Shown piece by piece: positions 15,982-21,521 of a stretch of DNA of 21,521 nt. The position numbers and the translations under genes are program-made. Source of the DNA: Sediminibacterium sp. Its GTDB lineage: Bacteria > Bacteroidota > Bacteroidia > Chitinophagales > Chitinophagaceae. Every line of letters starts with the position of its first letter. Position 1 is the stretch's first letter. Below the pieces are notes generated by a model that ran no database searches, was not told where the DNA came from, and saw only the letters and a list, made by a program, of their open reading frames with translations. The stretch is from positions 1 to 21,521 of the forward strand of contig JAGNTI010000005.1 of the NCBI GenBank assembly GCA_017987615.1. Direction: 5' to 3'.

Positions 15982-16269
15982 ATGTCTGAGCTCATCCCTA
16001 TCAATATCGTTATTGCAGATCGCAGCTACCGCATCCGCATTGAACCCGCCGAGGAGGAAATGGTGCGCAAATCAGCCAGTCTCATCAACGATAAAATAGC
16101 CGAATACCGTCAAAATTTGGCTGGTAAAGACATGCAGGACTATGTAGCCATGGTGCTTTTGTGGTTTGCCACCGAGCAAAATACTAGCACCATCCACGAA
16201 CTAAAGTGGAAAGAAGCAGCTGAAAAGATAAACTCTCTCGAAAAACTCATTGATAAAGCGCTGATTTAA
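15982..16269 (+). CDS. zapA: Cell division protein ZapA
   Basis: ZapA binds FtsZ and promotes bundling of its protofilaments at mid-cell. The 95-residue protein follows the family pattern: an N-terminal beta hairpin (IPINIVIADRSYRIRIEPAE, about 5-24), then EEEMVRKSASLINDKIAEYR as the first helix (about 24-43), then a long dimerising helix (about 50-92). The start ATG lies 5 bp after the stop of the preceding coiled-coil gene. rny begins 91 bp downstream, after a possible promoter within the 3' end of zapA. The pheT - coiled-coil - zapA arrangement suggests one transcript. Confidence is high from the family N-terminal pattern and length. Confidence 0.88.
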   Translation: MSELIPINIVIADRSYRIRIEPAEEEMVRKSASLINDKIAEYRQNLAGKDMQDYVAMVLLWFATEQNTSTIHELKWKEAAEKINSLEKLIDKALI

Positions 16270-16278
16270 GTATCTTCG
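16250..16278 (+). promoter_or_regulatory. Candidate promoter for rny (TTG, 18 bp, TATCTTCG)
   Basis: TATCTTCG at 16271-16278 matches TAnnTTTG at five of six fixed positions. A TTG at 16250-16252 lies 18 bp upstream, near the spacing of Bacteroidota -33/-7 promoters. It would place the start of rny mRNA about 75 nt before the rny ATG, leaving room for the hairpin at 16289-16306 in the leader. Confidence 0.35.
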
Positions 16279-16288
16279 TTCCTATCCG

Positions 16289-16306
16289 TTTACTTATTAA
16301 AGTAAA
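16289..16306 (+). repeat. Hairpin in the zapA-rny gap
   Basis: TTTACTT and AAGTAAA form a perfect 7-bp stem with an ATTA loop, extendable by one G-U pair. It is A/T-rich with no following T-run, so it is a poor terminator. It could be a structure in the rny leader; given that RNase genes in other bacteria often autoregulate, that is a possibility but no more. Confidence 0.4.
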
Positions 16307-16360
16307 TCTTCATGTGTATGCGTGAAAGAATGATTGTGAACAACTTAAAAAAAGCTAAAA

Positions 16361-17926
16361 ATGGACCAGACGATTGTCTCTATAATACTTGCCGCCACCT
16401 CACTAGTAGTAGGGGTTGTTGCGGGAAGGGTTTTCTTCGCAAAAAATACCAAAAAGCAAATTGAAGAAGCCAACACCCAAGCTGCTAACATCTTAAAAGA
16501 AGCCGAATTAAGAGCTGAAACTGTTAAAAAGGAAAAGCAATTAGAGGCTAAAGAAAGATTTGTTCAGCTGAAGTCTGAACATGAAAGAGAAGTGTTGGAG
16601 CGCAACCGCAAAGTGGTAGACGTAGAAAACAGACTCAAGCAAAAAGAAATTACCGTTAACCAAAAAGAGGCTTCACTAGACAAACAAGTCAAAGAAAACG
16701 AAGCCATCAAAGAAAACCTAAACAGGCAAATTGATGTGGTAAACGCCAAGCGTACAGAGCTTGAAAAACACCAAGAAGAACATATTCGCCGCCTCGAAAA
16801 AATTGCCAATTTAAGTGCAGACGATGCGCGTGAGCAACTTATCGAAAGCCTTAAAAATGAAGCACAAACACGTGCTTTATCGATGCAACAAGATATCATC
16901 GAAGATGCAAAGCAAAAGGCCAATAAAGAAGCGCGTAAAATTGTTATTCAAACCATACAACGTACAGCAGCAGAGCAAACCATCGAAAACACCGTTACTG
17001 TATTTAATCTTGAAACCGACGAAATTAAAGGTCAAATTATTGGTAGAGAAGGTCGTAATATTAGAGCGATCGAAGCTGCAACGGGCGTAGACTTAATTGT
17101 TGATGATACACCGGAAGCTATCATCTTATCTTCATTCGATCCACTACGCCGTGAAATTGCACGTTTAAGTTTACAACGCCTTGTTTCTGATGGTCGTATT
17201 CACCCAGCGCGTATTGAAGAAGTAGTTGAAAAAACACGCAGACAATTAGAAGAGCAGGTGATGGAAATTGGAGAGCGTACCGTTATTGAAATGGGCATCC
17301 ATGGACTTCACAAAGAGCTTATTCGTATTGTAGGTAAGATGCGCTTTAGATCGTCATATGGCCAAAACCTACTCATGCACAGTAGAGAAACGGCTAATTT
17401 GTGTGGTATCATGGCATCAGAGTTAGGTATGAACCCTAAATTAGCTAAAAGAGCTGGTCTATTACACGATATAGGTAAGGTTCCTGACGAAGAAACAGAA
17501 TTGAGCCACGCATTATTAGGTGCTAAACTCGCAGAAAAATATGGTGAGAATCCGGCGGTAGTAAACGCCATTGGAGCCCACCACGATGAAATGGAAATGC
17601 AATACGTGATTTCTCCTATTATTCAGGCTTGTGACGCCATTTCTGGCGCTCGCCCGGGTGCACGTAGGGAAATCATGCAACAATATTTACAACGTATTAA
17701 AGACCTGGAAAACCTAGCTTTAGCGTACCAGGGAGTAGAAAAGGCCTATGCCATCCAGGCGGGTCGTGAACTTCGCGTAATCGTTGAGGCTGAGAAGGTT
17801 ACGGATGGGGACAGCGATAAATTGAGCTTCGAAATTGCTCAAAAAATCCAAACCGAGATGACCTATCCAGGGCAAATTAAAGTAACCGTAATTAGAGAGA
17901 AAAGGGCAGTAAACGTAGCTAGGTAA
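16361..17926 (+). CDS. rny: Ribonuclease Y
   Basis: RNase Y is a membrane-anchored endoribonuclease that starts mRNA decay. Its 521 residues are the typical length. It begins with a single transmembrane helix (about 4-26, [20 protein letters not shown]), followed by a long charged coiled coil (about 30-205), a KH RNA-binding domain (about 210-275) with the GREG loop at 228-231, and an HD metal-dependent phosphohydrolase domain (about 335-430) with His340, the HD pair His369-Asp370 (LLHDIGK), the AHHDE segment at 406-410 and Asp425. All HD ligands seem intact. The ATG at 16361 gives the normal anchor. The gene stands between zapA and rplS; its GC-containing coiled-coil repeats explain several apparent open frames on the opposite strand. 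Confidence 0.97.
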   Translation: MDQTIVSIILAATSLVVGVVAGRVFFAKNTKKQIEEANTQAANILKEAELRAETVKKEKQLEAKERFVQLKSEHEREVLERNRKVVDVENRLKQKEITVNQKEASLDKQVKENEAIKENLNRQIDVVNAKRTELEKHQEEHIRRLEKIANLSADDAREQLIESLKNEAQTRALSMQQDIIEDAKQKANKEARKIVIQTIQRTAAEQTIENTVTVFNLETDEIKGQIIGREGRNIRAIEAATGVDLIVDDTPEAIILSSFDPLRREIARLSLQRLVSDGRIHPARIEEVVEKTRRQLEEQVMEIGERTVIEMGIHGLHKELIRIVGKMRFRSSYGQNLLMHSRETANLCGIMASELGMNPKLAKRAGLLHDIGKVPDEETELSHALLGAKLAEKYGENPAVVNAIGAHHDEMEMQYVISPIIQACDAISGARPGARREIMQQYLQRIKDLENLALAYQGVEKAYAIQAGRELRVIVEAEKVTDGDSDKLSFEIAQKIQTEMTYPGQIKVTVIREKRAVNVAR

Positions 17927-17966
17927 AAAAAATTGCAAATCACTTCCGATTTTCGATTTTTACCCC

Positions 17967-17974
17967 TACCTTTG
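17967..17974 (+). promoter_or_regulatory. Candidate -7 box (TACCTTTG) for rplS
   Basis: TACCTTTG fits TAnnTTTG fully and lies 22 bp before the rplS ATG at 17997, a typical position for this phylum. The A-rich leader that follows (about 17990-17996) is the usual Bacteroidota substitute for a Shine-Dalgarno sequence. The -33 region shows no clear TTTG. Confidence 0.6.
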
Positions 17975-17996
17975 CCGTCCGCAAAAATTAAAAGAT

Positions 17997-18347
17997 ATGG
18001 ACGCAGCAGTTCAGTTTGTACACGAACAATTAACCGTAAAAAAGCAATATCCTGCCTTCAAGGCTGGTGATAATGTCACTGTTAACTATAAAATCGTTGA
18101 GGGTGGTAAAGAACGTATTCAAAGTTTCCGTGGAGACGTAATCAAGTTACAAGGAACTGGAGCAACTGCTTCATTCACTGTACGTAAGATTTCGGATGGC
18201 GTAGGCGTTGAGCGTTTATTTCCTATCTTATCTCCAAATATCGAATCTATCCAATTAAACAAAACTGGTAAGGTTCGTCGTGCTAAACTATACTACCTAC
18301 GTGAGCGTAGCGGTAAAAGTGCACGTATTAAAGAAAAACGTTTCTAG
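17997..18347 (+). CDS. rplS: 50S ribosomal protein L19
   Basis: L19 is a ribosomal protein at the interface of the 30S and 50S subunits. The 116 residues correspond to the family length. Recognisable segments are [20 protein letters not shown] (about 18-37), [16 protein letters not shown] (about 39-54), [19 protein letters not shown] (about 58-76), and the basic C-terminus [20 protein letters not shown] (about 93-112). It has its own candidate promoter and an excellent intrinsic terminator 22 bp after the stop, so it is probably transcribed as a single gene. trmD and rpsP, which often neighbour rplS in other phyla, are absent here. Confidence 0.98.
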   Translation: MDAAVQFVHEQLTVKKQYPAFKAGDNVTVNYKIVEGGKERIQSFRGDVIKLQGTGATASFTVRKISDGVGVERLFPILSPNIESIQLNKTGKVRRAKLYYLRERSGKSARIKEKRF

Positions 18348-18368
18348 TCAAACAATACCTTTTTACAA

Positions 18369-18402
18369 ACGGAAGTTAGCATCCAGCTACTTCCGTTTTT
18401 TT
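18369..18402 (+). terminator. Intrinsic terminator after rplS
   Basis: ACGGAAGT (18369-18376) pairs with ACTTCCGT (18389-18396). After a one-base bulge, AGC (18378-18380) pairs with GCT (18386-18388), leaving a 5-nt loop. Seven T follow from 18396. The stem of 11 bp with a T-run is a textbook Rho-independent terminator and separates rplS from tatA. Confidence 0.92.
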
Positions 18403-18412
18403 ATGCCTTTTA

Positions 18413-18446
18413 TTTGGCCCTTTACATGCTTTTTCCCCTACCTTTA
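18413..18446 (+). promoter_or_regulatory. Candidate promoter for tatA (TTTG, 22 bp, TACCTTTA)
   Basis: TTTG at 18413-18416 and TACCTTTA at 18439-18446 resemble the Bacteroidota -33 and -7 elements, with a 22-bp spacer. The last base of the -7 box is A instead of G. It lies after the rplS terminator and 20 bp before the tatA ATG, so it is the natural candidate for a tatA - gatA - transglycosylase transcript. Confidence 0.5.
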
Positions 18447-18466
18447 TAATCTTAAATCAAATCATT

Positions 18467-18652
18467 ATGGGCAACTTAGGATTTCAAGAAATATTACTCA
18501 TCGCAGTAGTGGTACTTGTATTATTTGGCGGTAGAAAAATACCAGAATTTATGCGCGGCCTTGGTAAAGGTATCCGTGAATTCAACGATGCAAAAAACAA
18601 CGTGAAAAAAGAATTAGAAGAAGGTATCAAAGAAAAAGATACACAAGCTTAA
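18467..18652 (+). CDS. tatA: Twin-arginine translocase subunit TatA/TatE
   Basis: TatA forms the pore-like assembly of the Tat system, which exports folded proteins. The 61-residue protein has the diagnostic layout: a short N-terminus, one hydrophobic helix (about 7-21, [17 protein letters not shown]), the [20 protein letters not shown] hinge and amphipathic helix (about 20-39), and a charged Lys/Glu tail. This matches Bacteroidota TatA proteins, which are short. tatC is not in the window. gatA begins 41 bp downstream. It cannot be distinguished from TatE by sequence alone, but TatA is the usual name in this phylum. Confidence 0.94.
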   Translation: MGNLGFQEILLIAVVVLVLFGGRKIPEFMRGLGKGIREFNDAKNNVKKELEEGIKEKDTQA

Positions 18653-18693
18653 TTTTTATTTCACTTATTCTGATTAACAAACAACTTTAGCCT

Positions 18694-20130
18694 TTGTTTC
18701 GGTTTACTACAATCAAAGACTATCATAACAATTTACAGAGCGGCCAAACCACAGTTGTGGAGGCCGTTCGTTTTTTTGTGGAAGCAGCTAAAGGCGGTGC
18801 TTCCTTAAATGCGTGGCTTACAATCTATGAAGACGAAGCTTTACAAGCAGCAAAAAAATTAGACGAACAAATTACGGCCGGACAACCATTACTGCCACTT
18901 CATGGCGTAGTTGTGGGTTTAAAAGATGTGATTGCTTATAAAAATCACCCTTTGTCTGCGGCTTCAAAAATCCTACAAAATTTCCATTCTATTTTTGACG
19001 CTACTGTTGTAGAAAAATTGCAATCAGCAGGCGCCATTATTTTAGGTAGGCAAAACTGCGATGAGTTTGCAATGGGAAGTAGCAATGAAAACTCGGCGTA
19101 TGGTCCTGTAAAAAATGGCATCGACCCTACGCGTGTACCCGGTGGATCATCAGGTGGATCTGCAGTGGCCGTTCAAATGAATCACTGCATGATTAGCTTA
19201 GGCTCTGATACTGGCGGCTCTGTTAGACAACCCGCAGATTTTTGTGGCATTGTTGGACTCAAACCTTCCTATGGCAGAATTTCACGTTACGGACTTATCG
19301 CGTACGCATCATCTTTTGATCAAATTGGCATTTTTGCAAAATCGGTAGCCGATGCCGCGTTAGTGCTTGAAATTATTGCAGGCCCCGACGATTTTGATAG
19401 CACGGTTTCTGAATTACCTGTTCCAGCCTTTAGTACTGTTGTGGATGAACCTACTTCAAAAAAACGCATTGCGTATTTTAAAGAGGCACTCGAACATCCA
19501 AGTTTAGATCCTGAAATTAAGGCTGCAATTGATGCAACAATAGCTAATATGCAAAAAGCAGGGTATACCGTAGATGCGGTTTCATTTGATATGCTTGATA
19601 TGGTAGTGCCCACATATTATGTATTAACCACCGCCGAAGCGTCTAGTAATTTGTCGCGCTATGATGGCGTAAAATTTGGTCACCGCTCTAGTACGGGTAA
19701 TAACGACCTTACAGCACTGTATAAAAATGCTAGAAGCGAAGGTTTTGGTAAAGAAGTAAAGCGTAGAATTATGCTGGGTACATTTGTGTTAAGTGCCGGT
19801 TATTTTGATGCGTATTTTACCAAGGCACAACAAATTCGAAAACTACTCGTGGACGGTTCGGTGCAGTTATTTAAAGATTATGACGCAGTACTATTGCCTA
19901 CTGTACCCAACCCAGCATTTTTAATAGGTGACCATCGTCAAGATGCAGTCGCAATGTTTTTAGCAGATATTTATACGGTGTATGCAAACCTTGTGGGTAT
20001 TCCTGCTATCTCAATGCCTTTGTATCAGCATTCAACAGGACTTCCCTTTGGTCTACAAATCATGTGTGCTCCTTTTGAAGAAACAGCACTACTGCAACTT
20101 TCAACGGCCATTCAAAAACTACATGAATAA
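18694..20130 (+). CDS. gatA: Glutamyl-tRNA(Gln)/aspartyl-tRNA(Asn) amidotransferase subunit A
   Basis: GatA is the amidase of the GatCAB complex; it releases ammonia from glutamine for converting Glu-tRNA(Gln) or Asp-tRNA(Asn) to the amide forms. The protein has 478 residues. The amidase-signature triad is present: Lys77 (in VGLKDVI), cis-Ser152 (in PGGSSGGSAVAV) and Ser176 (in SDTGGSVRQP), with the spacing of characterised GatA enzymes. The start is TTG at 18694: the family N-terminus (FRFTTIKDYHNNLQSG) begins there, and no in-frame ATG precedes it; the next methionine is inside the amidase core near residue 127. gatB and gatC are not in the window. The 3' end overlaps the transglycosylase gene by 8 bp. 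Confidence 0.95.
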   Translation: MFRFTTIKDYHNNLQSGQTTVVEAVRFFVEAAKGGASLNAWLTIYEDEALQAAKKLDEQITAGQPLLPLHGVVVGLKDVIAYKNHPLSAASKILQNFHSIFDATVVEKLQSAGAIILGRQNCDEFAMGSSNENSAYGPVKNGIDPTRVPGGSSGGSAVAVQMNHCMISLGSDTGGSVRQPADFCGIVGLKPSYGRISRYGLIAYASSFDQIGIFAKSVADAALVLEIIAGPDDFDSTVSELPVPAFSTVVDEPTSKKRIAYFKEALEHPSLDPEIKAAIDATIANMQKAGYTVDAVSFDMLDMVVPTYYVLTTAEASSNLSRYDGVKFGHRSSTGNNDLTALYKNARSEGFGKEVKRRIMLGTFVLSAGYFDAYFTKAQQIRKLLVDGSVQLFKDYDAVLLPTVPNPAFLIGDHRQDAVAMFLADIYTVYANLVGIPAISMPLYQHSTGLPFGLQIMCAPFEETALLQLSTAIQKLHE

Positions 20131-21124
20131 GTTTTTTCGCTTATTACTATTTGTTTTAGGGATGTTGGTGCATGATTTTGCATCAGCAAAAACAGTTATA
20201 GCAGATACCATCATTGACGATAAAAAACCGTTTGCTAATTTATTTTTGTACAATAAAGTAGCTTCCAATAAACCCTATCAATCGCAAATTAATCCACGTG
20301 CTATTTCTTTTGTAGAAGAATATATTCGAAAGCAGGGCAAGTCACTAGAAAAAATGAAAGTATGGGGCAAACCTTATTTTGATTTGTACGATCAAATACT
20401 TTTCAATTACGGCATCCCAAAAGAAATGAAATACCTCAGTGTTATTGAAAGCCACTTAGGAGCAGGAGGAACCTCTTGGGCTGGGGCTGTGGGTCCTTGG
20501 CAGCTGATGCCGGGCGTTGCCAAAGAATATGGATTAAATGTGGGCGGCTACTGGGATCAGCGAACCGATTATTTTAAAAGTACGCATGTGGCAGCGCGTA
20601 TCATGAAAAAATTATACGCCGAATTTGATGACTGGTTGCTTGTAGTGGCTGCCTACAATTGTGGTAATGGATGTGTCAGGTCGGCAATTAGAAGAGCAAA
20701 AAGTAAAGATTTTTGGCAGCTACAATACTTTTTACCAGAAGAAACGCGCAACCACGTAAAAAAATTTATTGCTACGCATTTGATTTTTGAAGGCGCTGGC
20801 GGGTTTACCACCATGACTGCAGCCGAAGTGGCGCAGGCAAAAACTCAAAATAAAAATACACCGCTCACACTTTCTGCTGCTGAGCTTGCAGGATCTGCTT
20901 TAATTGAAGTATCTGGGAGGTTTAACTCACTTGTAGTAGCCAATGAACTACAAATAAATATTCAGCAGTTTAACGCCTGGAACCCTGGTTTTGATAAGGC
21001 CCTCGCTGCTGGCGAAAAATATGCAATGCGTATTTCAAAAGAAAAGGAAGCTATTTTTTTAGCTAAAAAAAATCAATTGTTATTAGCCTCTGTGAGAGCG
21101 ATTATCGAAGGCGTTAATCAGTAG
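20123..21124 (+). CDS. Lytic transglycosylase, SLT domain (MltD-like), exported
   Basis: This 333-residue enzyme cleaves peptidoglycan glycan strands, forming 1,6-anhydro-muramic acid ends. It begins with a signal peptide (about 1-22, FFRLLLFVLGMLVHDFASA). The SLT domain (about 80-225) contains the catalytic Glu109 in YLSVIESHLG, the AGAVGPWQLMP motif at 120-130 and AYNCG at 177-181, as in family 23 transglycosylases such as MltD. A C-terminal region (about 250-305, ALIEVSGRFNSLVVANELQI and further) resembles a degenerate LysM repeat. The ATG at 20123 overlaps the end of gatA by 8 bp, suggesting translational coupling; an in-frame upstream start at 19982 would lie inside gatA and lack a signal peptide. 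Its stop overlaps the convergent pabB end. Confidence 0.92.
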   Translation: MNKFFRLLLFVLGMLVHDFASAKTVIADTIIDDKKPFANLFLYNKVASNKPYQSQINPRAISFVEEYIRKQGKSLEKMKVWGKPYFDLYDQILFNYGIPKEMKYLSVIESHLGAGGTSWAGAVGPWQLMPGVAKEYGLNVGGYWDQRTDYFKSTHVAARIMKKLYAEFDDWLLVVAAYNCGNGCVRSAIRRAKSKDFWQLQYFLPEETRNHVKKFIATHLIFEGAGGFTTMTAAEVAQAKTQNKNTPLTLSAAELAGSALIEVSGRFNSLVVANELQINIQQFNAWNPGFDKALAAGEKYAMRISKEKEAIFLAKKNQLLLASVRAIIEGVNQ

Positions 21125-21521
21125 CACTGTCATTACCAGAGAGCACTTTTTTGATAGCAGCTGCCTTGAGTAAACACTCTTCGTACTCTTTTTCAGGATC
21201 TGAATAAATGGTAATGCCACCGCCCACCCCGTAGCTGGCCTTTTTGGTGTCGTTATTATAAAAAATACTTCTAATAACTACGTTGAAATCAAAATCACCG
21301 GCTGGATTAAAATAACCAACAGTGCCGGAGTACAAGCCGCGCTTTGTAGGTTCTAATGCGTCAATGGTTTCCATAACGCTTTTTTTAGGCGCCCCCGTCA
21401 TGCTTCCCATCGGAAATGTTGCTTCTAAAATTTCTGAAAATAAAGTGTTACTGTTAAGCGTGCCTGTAATAGTAGAAATCATTTGATGCACCTGCGGAAA
21501 ACTGTATATGCCAAAAAGTTC
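21114..21521 (-). CDS. pabB: Aminodeoxychorismate synthase component I, C-terminal part (cut by window edge)
   Basis: The reading frame remains open to the last base of the window, so only the C-terminal 135 or so residues are seen; the true start lies beyond 21521. Chorismate-binding-family motifs are visible: FPQVHQMISTITG, the GSMTGAPKKSVMETID motif, RGLYSGTVGYF, DFDFNVVIRS and YGVGGGITIYSDPEKEYEE. The SMTGAPK form and the FDFNVVIRS segment fit PabB (4-amino-4-deoxychorismate synthesis for folate) better than TrpE, though a PabB/TrpE distinction from a partial sequence carries some risk. Its 3' end overlaps the stop of the transglycosylase gene by 11 bp on the opposite strand, with no terminator between them. 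Confidence 0.88.
   Translation of the reverse strand, partial: ELFGIYSFPQVHQMISTITGTLNSNTLFSEILEATFPMGSMTGAPKKSVMETIDALEPTKRGLYSGTVGYFNPAGDFDFNVVIRSIFYNNDTKKASYGVGGGITIYSDPEKEYEECLLKAAAIKKVLSGNDSATD

Noticed and set aside
16270..16360. Possible 6S RNA after zapA, as in E. coli
   Set aside because: The 91-bp gap is too short for 6S RNA, and no long bulged helix is visible.
18688..18696. TAGCCTTTG resembling a -7 box before gatA
   Set aside because: It has three bases between TA and TTTG instead of two, and overlaps the TTG start codon itself.
19982..20122. Upstream in-frame start of the transglycosylase within gatA
   Set aside because: It would add 47 residues in front of a clear signal peptide that begins at 20123.

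Overview
The window looks like chromosomal housekeeping DNA from a member of the Bacteroidota, most likely Chitinophagaceae or a close relative. This rests on protein flavour (DUF2721, DUF4783, a Haem_bd-type CxxCH protein, a PabB with Bacteroidota-style motifs), on starts without Shine-Dalgarno sequences, and on several boxes matching the Bacteroidota -7 promoter element TAnnTTTG. No insertion sequence, phage gene, CRISPR array, tRNA or rRNA was seen. Gene density is high, and many neighbours are 10 to 40 bp apart or overlap.

Left part (1-12902). Nine genes lie on the minus strand in runs: dnaB - rsmE - L,D-transpeptidase - GNAT-like protein; dnaX; gpmI - haem-binding protein; engB - ABC exporter. 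Three genes are on the plus strand: a DUF2721 membrane protein, a DUF4783 secreted protein and a SUI1/eIF1-like protein. Themes are replication (DnaB, DnaX), ribosome biogenesis and translation (EngB, RsmE, SUI1), glycolysis (GpmI) and envelope (YcbB-like L,D-transpeptidase, ABC exporter). dnaX carries a run of ten A on its coding strand at the end of the gamma-like part. Both shifted frames stop within a few codons, which is the layout expected if the gene makes a short gamma-type product by slippage.

Centre (12903-13232). A 330-bp non-coding gap separates dnaB (leftward) from pheT (rightward). It holds five same-orientation CCAC-core motifs spaced 19 to 24 bp apart. Two of them are one base away from the DnaA box TTATCCACA. 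Genes on both sides mostly point away from the gap, so it is a candidate replication origin or a DnaA-controlled divergent regulatory region.

Right part (13233-21521). Plus-strand genes follow: pheT - coiled-coil protein - zapA - rny, then rplS with its own promoter and a strong intrinsic terminator, then tatA - gatA (TTG start) - lytic transglycosylase (overlapping gatA by 8 bp). The window ends inside a minus-strand pabB, whose 3' end overlaps the transglycosylase gene by 11 bp.

The most unusual items are regulatory: the phased CCAC array, the dnaX A10 run, and a terminator-like hairpin placed immediately in front of engB. The gene content itself is ordinary, and no previously undescribed multi-gene system is evident.
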